Counted from the stretch's first letter, positions 33,435 through 42,977 are shown. The stretch: DNA of 64,000 nt from an uncultured Clostridia bacterium (GCA_934754335.1 CAKVHY010000004.1:1-64000), one strand, 5' to 3'. The notes: generated from the letters alone by a model not told the origin. Made by a program: numbers and translations.

Positions 33435-34206
33435 TATCTTTCCCCCTATATTCGTTCTTTCCAAAGATTACATCAAACATCAATTCTCCAGCAGTTTTGG
33501 AGCAAAACCTTGCAGGCAAGGCTGGAGCAAAAACATATTTAAATTTACGCTCATCGTTTTCGTCTAAGCATTTAACTGAAGCAGTTTCAATAAATACGCA
33601 ATCATCGGCGAAATATTTCAAATCTTCCTTATCTAAAAACTTGCTAGGAATTGTATTTACAATTATATTAAAATTCTTTGAATCGTTTAAAAAAGACTTT
33701 TTGTAGTAGCAAGAATTTGTGTATAGATAATATTGCGGAAACTTTACTTCATTGAAAGAAACAATGGAAAATCTAACGCCAAGGTTTCTAAACATTATGG
33801 CTAATCCCCTTGCAATCCTTCCACCACCCAAGATTAAAACATTACTTTCGAACAACGAATCATCGGTTTCAGAAATCATTAAATTCAAAACGCCTTCGCA
33901 TGTTAAGTTGGCATTCTTAATAGTAAAGATTTCATCATTCATAAGATTTATGTATCTTATATTTTTTTCTTCTAATATTTTCAAATCTTCTTCTTTTAAA
34001 TTTCCACAAAACATTGTTATATCTTTTGGCAATGTTTTTAAAAATTCTTCATCAAACTTTTTGGCCGGTGAAAAAATTAGGCTATCAGATTTTTCAATTG
34101 CTTCTAAGTTTGAAATTTCTAAATCAAGAACATCAAGATTTTCTTTTAACATTTTATCTTTTAAGTACTTGTTTCTTTTATCCGAAACATCAATAAAATA
34201 TCTCAT
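33427..34206 (-). CDS. dpaA: dipicolinate synthase subunit A
   Basis: An NAD(P)-binding subunit (also called SpoVFA). The Rossmann motif GGGRIARGLA lies in the second half, preceded by a helical N-terminal domain, and the C-terminal part has VNTIPS and FAPALPARFCSKTAG blocks typical of the family. The length is a little under the usual 290-300. AGGAGG precedes ATG. It is first gene of dpaA-dpaB-dapA and shows that this organism makes spore dipicolinate. Confidence 0.93.
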   Translation of the reverse strand: MRYFIDVSDKRNKYLKDKMLKENLDVLDLEISNLEAIEKSDSLIFSPAKKFDEEFLKTLPKDITMFCGNLKEEDLKILEEKNIRYINLMNDEIFTIKNANLTCEGVLNLMISETDDSLFESNVLILGGGRIARGLAIMFRNLGVRFSIVSFNEVKFPQYYLYTNSCYYKKSFLNDSKNFNIIVNTIPSKFLDKEDLKYFADDCVFIETASVKCLDENDERKFKYVFAPALPARFCSKTAGELMFDVIFGKNEYRGKDNG

Positions 34207-34293
34207 TAAACCTTCCTCCTAAGAAAGATTTATGAATAAAAAAAGTTTAGTGTTAAAATTAACAATTTTGAAAAAAAATTAATATCTTAAAAT

Positions 34294-35262
34294 ATGGAAA
34301 ACTTAACACATTATTTTGCAAGTGCCAACACTGGCACAGGTTTTAAAAACAATTTTAATTTTATAAATTCAAGTTTAAAAGATTCATATCTTTACATTTT
34401 AAAAGGCGGACCAGGTACTGGAAAAAGCACCCTTTTAAAAACAGTGGCAAATCACTTTTTATCTAAAGGAGAACAAGTGGAATTATTTCACTGTTCGTCC
34501 GATCCAAATAGCCTAGATGGAATTCATTTAGTGGAACGAAATATTGCAATAGTTGATGGGACTGCGCCTCACATTACAGAAACCACACTTCCAAACGCAA
34601 AGGAGGAAATTATAGATTTGGGAGTGTTTATTTCAGATAATGTTAGAGCCAAGAAATCCAAAATGTTAAAGAGATTAGCAGAGAAAAAAAGATGCTATGC
34701 CTATGCTTACAATTACTTAAATTCAGCATATCACATTTTTCAAAATAAGTTAATTTTGGAAAAAGACGATAAGTTTAAACCAAAAACTAATAGGTTTATA
34801 AAAGAATTAGATTTAAAAAATCAACATAGAAAAAGTGAAACAAGATATCTATTTTTAAGTTCGTTTGTAGGCGAAGGCATAAATGAACTTCCAAATAATC
34901 TTAACGAAAAAATATTAGATTTATCTTTTTCAAATGCAGACAAATTTTTGAAAGCATTAATCTTAAAGTTAGAGAAATTGCATTACGATTTAATTGTTTT
35001 ACCTAATCTTTTTGACATAAACTATATAGATGCAGTCATAATCCCTGATTTGAATTTAAAAATAACAACAAAAGATATATATAATTCAAAAGATAAAAAT
35101 ATTGATTTATTGTTAAATAACTTAATAAAATTGTCAGGAAGTGAGATTGAAAAAGCAATAACTTATCATAAACAAATTGAGAAGTATTATATTCAGAATA
35201 TGGATTTTAAGGGAGTTAACGAACTAACCAAAAGGCTGATTGAAAAAATAGAAACATTTTAA
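34294..35262 (+). CDS. P-loop ATPase of unknown role, 322 aa
   Basis: Walker A (GGPGTGKSTLL) lies at about residues 38-48. The first half is a standard P-loop domain; the second half (from about RYLFLSSFVGEG) repeats the fold but has lost its P-loop lysine. It resembles a Firmicutes family of double P-loop proteins found in spore formers. It stands between dpaA (divergent) and lysC (20 bases downstream), so a role linked to dipicolinate or lysine is possible but unproven. No ribosome binding site is seen before ATG. Confidence 0.65.
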   Translation: MENLTHYFASANTGTGFKNNFNFINSSLKDSYLYILKGGPGTGKSTLLKTVANHFLSKGEQVELFHCSSDPNSLDGIHLVERNIAIVDGTAPHITETTLPNAKEEIIDLGVFISDNVRAKKSKMLKRLAEKKRCYAYAYNYLNSAYHIFQNKLILEKDDKFKPKTNRFIKELDLKNQHRKSETRYLFLSSFVGEGINELPNNLNEKILDLSFSNADKFLKALILKLEKLHYDLIVLPNLFDINYIDAVIIPDLNLKITTKDIYNSKDKNIDLLLNNLIKLSGSEIEKAITYHKQIEKYYIQNMDFKGVNELTKRLIEKIETF

Positions 35263-35282
35263 AAGGCTGGTTTTTTATACAA

Positions 35283-36473
35283 ATGATAGTTCAAAAATAT
35301 GGTGGTTCTAGTTTAGCAACAAGCGAGCATATTAAGGCGGTTGCCGAACATTTAAAATACGTAAAAGAAAATATAGATAATAAATTAGTGGTGGTTGTGA
35401 GTGCGATGGGGAAAACTACAAATAACCTTATTGCCCTATCTAAAGAAATTAGCAATTCTCCAAATCTTAGAGATTACGATGCATTGGTTTCAACTGGTGA
35501 AAATATAAGCGCCAGCATGCTATCAATCGCTCTAAATGAAATAGGAGTTAAGGCAATTTCATTTAATGGTTTTCAAGTACCTATAAAAGTTTCAGGAGCT
35601 TACACAAAATCTTATATTGAAAACATAAACACTAAAAAAATAATTGAAAAGTTAGATAAAGATTTTATTGTTATCATCACTGGCTTTCAAGGAGTAAATG
35701 AGAAAGGAGAAATTGCAACGCTTGGTCGTGGTGGATCAGATACAACTGCGGTGGCACTTGCTAGTGCACTTAATTGCAGGTGCGAAATCTATACAGACGT
35801 GGAGCATATTTTCACATGTGACCCAAGGATTTTAAGCAATGCAAAACCAATTAAAAAAATTGCTTATGAAGAGATGATAGAACTTGCATTGGGCGGAGCA
35901 AAAGTGTTAGAGCCAAGAAGCGTGGAGATTGGAAAAAAATATGGCATTCCAATTTATCTTGGAAAGTCATTAGAAAGAAATAAAGAAAAAGGAACATTCG
36001 TTATGAATAGAAGTTTGGAACACGAGCACATTTCGGGTTTGGCTTTAAAAGAAAATATATCGGCTGTAAGCATTAGTTTAGATAAAGAAAAAAGCGAAGT
36101 TGCTAAGAAGTTATTAGAATTAAACAAACAAGAACTTAACAATTTCGATATGCTTTCAATCACAACTAGCGGAAACCTTAAATTTATATCGTTTTTAATA
36201 GAAGAAAACAAAAGCGAAAGTTTGCTTAGAAGTTTGGAAGAAAAAGATTTGCTTAAAAGTTTAACCAGCATTGAGATAAATAGTTTATCTAAAATAACAA
36301 TAGCAGGTCTTGGATTTATCACCCACCCTAATCTTACAAACGATATTATCTCGGTAGTATCAAAATATAATGTATTCAATTTATCTATGAGCGAGTTTGC
36401 TTTATCTATAACAGTGGAGAAAATGTACTCAAAAGAAATATTAGAAAAATTACAAAATCAATTTAATCTATAG
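35283..36473 (+). CDS. lysC: aspartate kinase
   Basis: First step of the aspartate pathway. Seen: VQKYGGSS at the N-terminus, the GRGGSDTTA block for substrate and ATP, TDVEHIFTCDPR, and two C-terminal ACT-type segments (about 255-325 and 335-396) for feedback by amino acids. The length of 396 is normal for the monofunctional Gram-positive type. The ribosome binding site is poor (AAAAGG, 16 bases upstream). It is followed by asd at 12 bases. Confidence 0.95.
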   Translation: MIVQKYGGSSLATSEHIKAVAEHLKYVKENIDNKLVVVVSAMGKTTNNLIALSKEISNSPNLRDYDALVSTGENISASMLSIALNEIGVKAISFNGFQVPIKVSGAYTKSYIENINTKKIIEKLDKDFIVIITGFQGVNEKGEIATLGRGGSDTTAVALASALNCRCEIYTDVEHIFTCDPRILSNAKPIKKIAYEEMIELALGGAKVLEPRSVEIGKKYGIPIYLGKSLERNKEKGTFVMNRSLEHEHISGLALKENISAVSISLDKEKSEVAKKLLELNKQELNNFDMLSITTSGNLKFISFLIEENKSESLLRSLEEKDLLKSLTSIEINSLSKITIAGLGFITHPNLTNDIISVVSKYNVFNLSMSEFALSITVEKMYSKEILEKLQNQFNL

Positions 36474-36485
36474 AAGGAAAGTTTA

Positions 36486-37478
36486 ATGAAAAAATATAAT
36501 GTGGCAGTTTGCGGTGCAACAGGATTAGTTGGAAGAAAAATGCTTGAAGTTTTGGAAGAGAGAAAAATCCCCATTAACAATTTATATCTTTTTGCATCAG
36601 CCAATAGCGAAGGAACAGTTTTAGTATTTAATAATAAGGAATATAAAGTTCAAACTCTTTCAAAAGAAAATATTGAAAATAAGAAAATAGATTTCGCTTT
36701 GTTTAGTGCGGGCGGAAAAATCTCTAAGGAATTTGCAAGAGTGTTCACTCAAATGGGCACAATTGTTATAGATAATAGCAGTGCTTTTAGAATGGAAAAA
36801 GACGTTCCATTAATTGTTCCTGAAGTTAATTTTGAAGATATAAGAAAAGAAGATAAATTAATAGCAAATCCAAATTGTAGCACAATTCAATGCGTGTTAC
36901 CCTTAAAACCTTTGCACGATTTATTTAAGTTGAAGGCAATAAATTATGTAACATTCCAAGCGGTGAGTGGAAGCGGAAAAAAAGGAATTGAAGATTTAAA
37001 AAATTCACTTGAAGGCAAATCTAACATATTCTATCCACACCCTATAGCAAATAATTGCCTTCCTCATATAGGGGCATTTTTAGATAATGGTTTTACTGAA
37101 GAAGAAATAAAAATGGTGAATGAAACCAATAAGATTTTAAATCTAGATAATGTTCCTATTTCTGCAACGTGCGTGAGAGTTCCTGTTTTAAATAGCCATA
37201 CAGTTTCAATTAGTGCTGAGTTTGAAAAAGAAATAGACTTAAATCAGGCCAGAAACGCCTTAAAAGGCTACAAAGGAATAATTTTATATGATAACCCATC
37301 TTTGAATATTTACCCCTTGGCGTCGCTTTCTAGCGGGAAAGACGATGTGATGGTGGGAAGAATAAGAAAAGATTTATATAATCCTAGAATTTTGCACTTT
37401 ATAACCACAGCAGATAATATAAGAAAAGGTGCTGCCACAAACGCAGTTCAAATATTAGAAGAAATTATAAGAAGATAA
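36486..37478 (+). CDS. asd: aspartate-semialdehyde dehydrogenase
   Basis: It reduces aspartyl phosphate to the semialdehyde that dapA uses. Seen: GATGLVGRKM for NADP, SNPNCST-type motif ANPNCSTIQ with the catalytic cysteine, the SGSGKKG loop, and the histidine of VPVLNSHT. AGAAGGA precedes ATG. lysC-asd lie divergent from dpaA-dpaB-dapA. Confidence 0.95.
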   Translation: MKKYNVAVCGATGLVGRKMLEVLEERKIPINNLYLFASANSEGTVLVFNNKEYKVQTLSKENIENKKIDFALFSAGGKISKEFARVFTQMGTIVIDNSSAFRMEKDVPLIVPEVNFEDIRKEDKLIANPNCSTIQCVLPLKPLHDLFKLKAINYVTFQAVSGSGKKGIEDLKNSLEGKSNIFYPHPIANNCLPHIGAFLDNGFTEEEIKMVNETNKILNLDNVPISATCVRVPVLNSHTVSISAEFEKEIDLNQARNALKGYKGIILYDNPSLNIYPLASLSSGKDDVMVGRIRKDLYNPRILHFITTADNIRKGAATNAVQILEEIIRR

Positions 37479-37515
37479 AAAATAAAAGCAAGTTAATTAA
37501 TAATTTTTGAAACTA

Positions 37516-37553
37516 AAACGAAAAGGAACATTGTATTGTTCCTTTTCGTTTCT
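37516..37553 (+). terminator. strong hairpin terminator
   Basis: A 15-bp perfect stem (37516-37530 with 37537-37551) with a six-base loop after asd. The T tail is short, so termination may lean on the stem. Confidence 0.7.
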
Positions 37554-37618
37554 TATGTGAGTTTTAAAAACATCAATTTTTATTTGCTCTAAATAGCAAA
37601 ATATGTTAACACTATATT

Positions 37619-39568
37619 ATGAAAAAATGTTTTGAAAGACAAAAAACGAAAACAATTATTGTTTTAGCATTGTTAATATTGCTTTTATCATGTTTTACAA
37701 CCATAGTTAAGCATGAAATTGTTTTCGCTAACACAACATCTAATGTAATTACACTTAACACAATGAGTATTGATGAAATCGCCAGTCAAGAGAAATATAA
37801 CAGTTGTGATTATAATATCGTAACCCCAAATCTTGACCAAGGAGACACAGATATTTGCTGGGCTTATGCAACTGCAAGTGCGTCTGAAACATCAGTTTTA
37901 AAAGATAACTTGGACAATAACACAAAAGACACTCTGCGTTTTTCTCCAAAACAAATTGCATACAGAACATACAACAGAGATACAGACCCGCTAGGAAACA
38001 CTATCGGCGTTTATTCAAATGATGAATGGAATGTACCAGGAGATTCATATAACACCTTTTTAATGTTATCCCAATGGTGTGCTCCTGTAGCGGGAAATGT
38101 GTCTATAAAAGCCGATGCCTATAAAAACAATCTATATCGACTATTAGACGCCGAACAAATTGACTTATATAAAACTGGGCCATACAGAATAGCTGAAATA
38201 AAAAAAGCAATTGCTAAATATGGAGCAATAACTGGGTCATATTACAATGCTCGAGAAGAGAATTTCTATAACACAAAAGGTGAAACTGCTGCTGGAATTC
38301 CTCACGCAATAACCATCGTTGGGTGGGACGACACGATTCCTGCAAGCAATTTTCGGCCCAAAATCGCCAGTCAAAATGGTGGTTGGATAATTAAAAATAG
38401 TTATAATTCTCTTCCTTACTTTTACCTTTCTTATGATAGTGCAATTGGTAATACTTGCGGGTTTAAATATGCAAACAAGTCGGAATTTGACTTTAACTAT
38501 TTTTACGACAATGATCTACGTGCACCGATACGAAGTGAAATCAATTCAAAATGCGTTTCAAATGTATTTATGGCAAAGAAAAGTGATAACACTCATAACG
38601 AATATGTGAAAGCGGTTAATGTGGCAACTTATGGTTATAACATAACCTGCAATGTTAAAATCTACACCAACCTAACCGACCTTGAAAACCCAGAAAGCGG
38701 AACATTGTCTGCCAGTGGCGAGCGGGTTTTAGATTATGGTGGATATCACACAATTATGTTAGATAATTTAGCAAAAATTGATAATGGCACATATTATTCA
38801 GTTGTTATAAGTGTGAGTAGCCTTAGTGGCGGAGATGTATATATTCTATACTCACTTAATTCAAGTGAAAACACACATTACAAATCTTCTTATGGTTGGA
38901 ATAGCATAAATTATGCTGGAAGAATAAAAGTTTATACGGTTTTACAAGAAAAAGATGAGCCTGAACAAAAAATTGATATTTCTACTGCTCAAAATGACAA
39001 CATTTCTTCTGTTTCTTTTACTGGTCAAGAACTTTGTCCAAAGGTAAATTTAACCCTAAATTCACAAACTTTAATTGAAAATATAGATTTTACCATTTCC
39101 TATAAAAACAACATAAATGTTGGCATTGCTAAGATCATAATAAATGGAATGGGGAAATACATAGGAAGTTTAATTTTAGAGTTTGAAATTTTGCCAATAG
39201 ATGTGCCAATAAAACCCAATAGTGAAATAAAAATTCCTAGCAATGCAACAATCTTGTCTGATATCAACTTGCCTGAAGGTTGGCAATGGGAAGATTCAGA
39301 TTTATTGGTGGATAATTTAATAAGTGCAACTGCAATCTATGTGGGCGAAAACAAGGATAATTACAAAAGTACAACAATGATAATAAAATTACAAAAAGAA
39401 GAATCTATTGATCCAAATCCCGATAATCCGAATTATAACAACAATAATAATCTAAAGCAAAGCAGTTCAGACAATATTCCAATAATAATTTCACTTTTTA
39501 TAGGGGTGGCTTTTATATTAACGTTTTCTCTACTTATCACAAAAATAAGGAAAAAGAAAAAAAAATAA
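37619..39568 (+). CDS. cell-surface papain-like cysteine protease, 649 aa
   Basis: A signal peptide (about 1-38) is followed by a C1A peptidase domain with Q-x6-C-W-A: nucleophile C80 in DICWAYA, H229 in HAITIVGWDD and N260 in IIKNSY. Then come a lectin-like domain (about 295-445) and an Ig-like unit (about 465-530, N-x-G-x-A...G-x-Y-x-G). The protein ends in a membrane segment (about 620-641) and a Lys-rich tail, which anchors it to the membrane facing out. No clear ribosome binding site precedes ATG. It probably cuts extracellular proteins or peptides. Confidence 0.85.
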   Translation: MKKCFERQKTKTIIVLALLILLLSCFTTIVKHEIVFANTTSNVITLNTMSIDEIASQEKYNSCDYNIVTPNLDQGDTDICWAYATASASETSVLKDNLDNNTKDTLRFSPKQIAYRTYNRDTDPLGNTIGVYSNDEWNVPGDSYNTFLMLSQWCAPVAGNVSIKADAYKNNLYRLLDAEQIDLYKTGPYRIAEIKKAIAKYGAITGSYYNAREENFYNTKGETAAGIPHAITIVGWDDTIPASNFRPKIASQNGGWIIKNSYNSLPYFYLSYDSAIGNTCGFKYANKSEFDFNYFYDNDLRAPIRSEINSKCVSNVFMAKKSDNTHNEYVKAVNVATYGYNITCNVKIYTNLTDLENPESGTLSASGERVLDYGGYHTIMLDNLAKIDNGTYYSVVISVSSLSGGDVYILYSLNSSENTHYKSSYGWNSINYAGRIKVYTVLQEKDEPEQKIDISTAQNDNISSVSFTGQELCPKVNLTLNSQTLIENIDFTISYKNNINVGIAKIIINGMGKYIGSLILEFEILPIDVPIKPNSEIKIPSNATILSDINLPEGWQWEDSDLLVDNLISATAIYVGENKDNYKSTTMIIKLQKEESIDPNPDNPNYNNNNNLKQSSSDNIPIIISLFIGVAFILTFSLLITKIRKKKKK

Positions 39569-39599
39569 TAATCTAACACATTAACTTAATTAAAAAATT

Positions 39600-39634
39600 T
39601 ATCATGATTGTATTTTTGACAAACAATCATGATA
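39600..39634. repeat. perfect 12-bp inverted repeat
   Basis: TATCATGATTGT (39600-39611) and ACAATCATGATA (39623-39634) with an 11-base loop, after the protease gene. There is no T tail in either direction, so it is a weak terminator at best and could be a protein site. Confidence 0.6.
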
Positions 39635-39783
39635 TTACATGGATAATTTTAATTAAAAATAAAGGAAATTTATATCAAATTTACATTGTTTCTATTTTTT
39701 ATTCCGCTAGTTTCAAAAGTGCTAGTCCTTTTGCTCTTATTTTTTGTTAAATTATGCCACATTATTTGGAAGATTTTTAATTT

Positions 39784-40239
39784 CTACTTTTCTTTCTTTG
39801 TCTCTTTACTTTCAGGCTTTATTTCTTTTGTGGAAGCAGTTTGTTTAGAAACTTTATTCATTCTTTTTTCTTTAAGTTCTTTTTGGTGTTCTTTCAAAAC
39901 TCCTAACAGATGTTTTTTTCTAATACTTCTCAATCCCACTGCATTTGTAACAGGCAAACTAAAGCAAATGCCATTGCCTTCCTTTTGAAGAGAAGAAGTA
40001 CTATCGCAGATATGTTGCATAACCTTTTTTCTATCTTCGCTATTAACGATTATTAAAACTATATCTTTCTCCGGCTCAATTGAAACGCCCATGAACGAAT
40101 CTTTTTCACCATTATGGTTTGTTCCCCTTGCAAAAACTATTGTTCCGCCAGTTGCACCTGCTTCTCTAGACGCATTAACCACGTAATCTGAATAGCCCCT
40201 ATTTACGATTGAAACAATCATTTCATAATCAGTTTTCAT
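39784..40239 (-). CDS. PII-like signalling protein, 151 aa
   Basis: Residues 1-110 follow the PII-like pattern: VSIVNRGYSDYVVNASREAG, then GGTIVFARGT, and a mid strand VLIIV. The classic uridylylated tyrosine of GlnB T-loops is not evident. About 40 residues of Lys/Glu-rich tail follow. It overlaps the second PII-like gene by 11 bases and has AGGAGG before ATG. It should bind a small ligand and control the DUF1538 membrane protein of the same operon; that partnership is inference from gene order. Confidence 0.8.
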   Translation of the reverse strand: MKTDYEMIVSIVNRGYSDYVVNASREAGATGGTIVFARGTNHNGEKDSFMGVSIEPEKDIVLIIVNSEDRKKVMQHICDSTSSLQKEGNGICFSLPVTNAVGLRSIRKKHLLGVLKEHQKELKEKRMNKVSKQTASTKEIKPESKETKKEK

Positions 40240-40585
40240 TCTTCTTACCTCCTAAGTTTTTTGCCATTTCTAGCACCACGCTCGTGGCTCCAGTTAAAGG
40301 CAATGTAAACGCAATTCCGTTTGTGGAATCATCAAAATCCATTTTTTTGCTTAAAATCTCCAAAGTGTTTTTAATCTCTTCGGTTTTTATAAGACCCCAA
40401 ACCACTTCTCTAGATTCCATTCCGAATCCAAACATTTCCATAACTTGCGTGGATGCTGTTCCTTCAGCCATACACACCAAATGAAAATCTGAAGAATTGG
40501 CTTTCAAGATTTCAACCACTTTATCTGACATATTTCTTTTAACTATAACACCAACAATTTCGAAAGGTGCTTTTATCTTCTTCAT
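40229..40585 (-). CDS. second PII-like protein, 118 aa
   Basis: It shares the fold pattern of its neighbour (VGVIVKRNMSDKVVEILKA, then VCMAEGTAS, then VVWGLIKTEE and IAFTLPLTGA) but lacks the GGTI turn and basic tail. The two may form mixed trimers or sense different ligands. AGGGGGC precedes ATG, 14 bases after the DUF1538 stop. Confidence 0.75.
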   Translation of the reverse strand: MKKIKAPFEIVGVIVKRNMSDKVVEILKANSSDFHLVCMAEGTASTQVMEMFGFGMESREVVWGLIKTEEIKNTLEILSKKMDFDDSTNGIAFTLPLTGATSVVLEMAKNLGGKKNEN

Positions 40586-40599
40586 TATTTGCCCCCTTT

Positions 40600-42069
40600 T
40601 TAATATTCAAAATCCACAACTTCAATTGCGGTTTTTCTTCTTCTCTTTCCATCTGTTTCTTTTTCGAGTTTCTTAACTTTAATAGTATAGAATAATCCAA
40701 GCAATTGTAATGCCAAAATCGGCATACAAGCGATAAGCGCCACAGTTCCAAACGCACTACCTTCCGCCATCACTCCGCTTAAGAAAGGAAGAATGAATGA
40801 AACTGCCATTGCACCAGTGGCTGTTCCGCCAGCATCAAATGCAATTCCTGAAAATACTGGTGGGTTTACAAAACTTAAACCTATTGTGATTGCATACAAA
40901 GGAATTAACAATGCAAGGATTGGAATATTGAATAGTGCTTTCAAAGTTGCCAAGAACACCGCAATTGAAACACCCAAACTAATTGCTATCAAAATGGTTT
41001 TTTGTTTCAATTTTCCGCCAGTGATTTCTTCAACTTGTTTTTTTAGAACGTGAACCGCTGGCTCTGCTGAGATAACAAAGTAACCAAGCAAGAAACCAAG
41101 TGGATACAAGATCCAAGAGTAATCACTAGCAATAAGTTCTCCACCTATTTTATATGCCAATGGCAAATAGCCCGCTGTAACACCAGTCAGGAACAACGCA
41201 ATTCCTATATACGTCATGAATAATCCAATGCAAATTTTAACAATCTTACTCTTTGGCAATTTTAACATCGTAAATTGGAAAATAAAGAATATCACAACAA
41301 TCGGAAGCAAAATTAATAACACTTCAAGCATATTATTTAAAAGGGTGGAACCAATCGGACTAACTCCATAAACGCTTGCGTGCGGAACGAAATCTTTTGG
41401 CATAAATAACCCAACTATCATCACCGCCAAGATTGGTCCTGCCGAACTAAGGGCTATCAATCCAAACGAATCATCTTCAGATTGTTTACTTGATCTAATC
41501 GTGGCGAGCCCTAGCCCAAACGCAATCAAGAATGGAACAGATATTGGACCTGTTGTTACGCTTCCCGAATCAAAACACAAAGGCAAGAAATTATGCGGAA
41601 CAAAAAATGCAAGAATAAATACTAATCCATAACTAATTGCCAACAACAAGTTTAACTTAATTGAAAATACAATTCTTAGCACTGCTAACAACAAAAATAT
41701 TCCAACGCCTAACGAAACCACAAAAATAAACAACCATTTATTTATTCCACTTTGTTCTGCCAAAACAGATAAATCTGGCTCAGCAAAAGTAATTATAAAC
41801 CCAATAAGTAATCCGCAAATCAACATCAATTTTAGTTTTTTCGAACTGGCAAGCCCACTACCAATACTTGAACCCATTGGAATCATAGACGCATCAGCAC
41901 CTATGTTGAATAGTGCCATTCCAATCACAAGCAAAACCGAAGAGAACGAGAATGAAACAAACATTTCTCGACTTACTGGAGTTACTGTAACTGTAAGCAA
42001 AGTAACAATCAAAAAGATTGGCATGATAGAGAAAAATGCCTCTTTTAATTTAACTACAAACTCTTTCAT
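40600..42069 (-). CDS. DUF1538 membrane protein (predicted transporter), 489 aa
   Basis: About 12 membrane segments in two homologous halves. Each half carries the same pair of motifs: AEPDLSVLAEQ near 90 and AEPAVHVLKKQ near 335, and then FDSGSVTTGP and FDAGGTATGA. Such internal symmetry with an acidic motif in the membrane is what transporters show. The substrate is not known. Its start overlaps the SDR stop (ATGA) and it is followed by two PII-like genes, an arrangement that recurs for this family. Confidence 0.85.
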   Translation of the reverse strand: MKEFVVKLKEAFFSIMPIFLIVTLLTVTVTPVSREMFVSFSFSSVLLVIGMALFNIGADASMIPMGSSIGSGLASSKKLKLMLICGLLIGFIITFAEPDLSVLAEQSGINKWLFIFVVSLGVGIFLLLAVLRIVFSIKLNLLLAISYGLVFILAFFVPHNFLPLCFDSGSVTTGPISVPFLIAFGLGLATIRSSKQSEDDSFGLIALSSAGPILAVMIVGLFMPKDFVPHASVYGVSPIGSTLLNNMLEVLLILLPIVVIFFIFQFTMLKLPKSKIVKICIGLFMTYIGIALFLTGVTAGYLPLAYKIGGELIASDYSWILYPLGFLLGYFVISAEPAVHVLKKQVEEITGGKLKQKTILIAISLGVSIAVFLATLKALFNIPILALLIPLYAITIGLSFVNPPVFSGIAFDAGGTATGAMAVSFILPFLSGVMAEGSAFGTVALIACMPILALQLLGLFYTIKVKKLEKETDGKRRRKTAIEVVDFEY

Positions 42070-42896
42070 TCTTGCCCTCCTTCTTTAAACACATCTTCAA
42101 ACAATTCAACTTTAAACTTTTTCAAAACCCTGCCACAAATATCTCCTGCACTTTTAGGGCAAAGTTTATATAGCATATTCATAAGGCGTGCATCTGAACC
42201 AATCACCGCACGTTTTTTCTTTCTTTTTATTGCTTTAACAATCTTTTTCGCCATCTTATCTGCGTTCATTGAAAATTTATAAACGATGCTTTTCTCAACC
42301 TGTTTATTCTGATTTCTAAATATATTTGTTCTTGTAAAACCCGGGCAAATTAAACCCACATATATCTTATTTTTATATTCACTTGCAAGTGCTTCAGTAA
42401 AGTTTTTAAGCGCCGACTTACTGGCAGTGTAATAAGTAATCCCCGGCAACGCACAAAGACTTGCTGAACTTGAAACATTAACAATTGCAGGGCTTTGAGA
42501 TTTTTTTAATATTGGCAACATTGCCTTAATTGCATAAACTGCAGAATAGAAATTTGTTTTCATAACTTCATCTAAAAGTTCTAGACTATAATTTTCAAAT
42601 CTATCAAATTTAGGCAACATTCCTGCACAATTTATAAGCATATCTGCTTCCCAATTTTTATCTTCTAATTCTTTTACAAATTTATCCCAATTTTCTTTAT
42701 TAGAAACGTCAAATAAGTTATATGAAAAATGATGTGATCTTTCTTTTAGCAAATTTTTTAACTCAATCATATTTTGCTCATTTTGTCCAATTCCCAAAAC
42801 AAAGCAATCATATTTTTCTATTAGAATTTTAGTTATTTCTTTTCCGATACCGCTTGAAGCACCAGTTAAAACAACCTTTTTATTTTTTAGCCACAT
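42066..42896 (-). CDS. short-chain dehydrogenase/reductase, 276 aa
   Basis: TGASSGIG binds NAD(P); SSSASLCALPGITYYTASK holds the catalytic serine and YxxxK. A basic C-terminal stretch (KRKKKR) and a late helix resemble family members that act on lipids. The start at 42896 has GGAG seven bases upstream; the longer frame has none. It is first in the operon SDR, DUF1538, PII-like, PII-like. Whether its product and the membrane protein share a pathway is open. Confidence 0.85.
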   Translation of the reverse strand: MWLKNKKVVLTGASSGIGKEITKILIEKYDCFVLGIGQNEQNMIELKNLLKERSHHFSYNLFDVSNKENWDKFVKELEDKNWEADMLINCAGMLPKFDRFENYSLELLDEVMKTNFYSAVYAIKAMLPILKKSQSPAIVNVSSSASLCALPGITYYTASKSALKNFTEALASEYKNKIYVGLICPGFTRTNIFRNQNKQVEKSIVYKFSMNADKMAKKIVKAIKRKKKRAVIGSDARLMNMLYKLCPKSAGDICGRVLKKFKVELFEDVFKEGGQE

Positions 42897-42977
42897 CGTT
42901 TTTCTCCAAAGCATTATTTATGATACTACAATTAAACAAACTAAACAAACAAATTAAAAATAAATTTTAAGTTTTTA

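Noticed and set aside
34226..34254. Sigma-K-like promoter upstream of dpaA on the minus strand (AACA, 16 bases, CATAAATCT)
   Set aside because: The -10 match is partial (CATA present, final TA absent) and the start of transcription would fall inside the ribosome binding site, leaving almost no leader. I cannot support it, though a mother-cell promoter is expected for dpaA.
37619..39568. Sortase-anchored protein
   Set aside because: The C-terminus has a membrane segment and Lys-rich tail but no LPxTG-type motif before it, so a membrane anchor is the better reading.
39686..39988. + strand open frame of 100 codons between the protease and the PII-like gene
   Set aside because: Most of it is antisense to the PII-like gene, with Phe/Leu-rich composition and no ribosome binding site.
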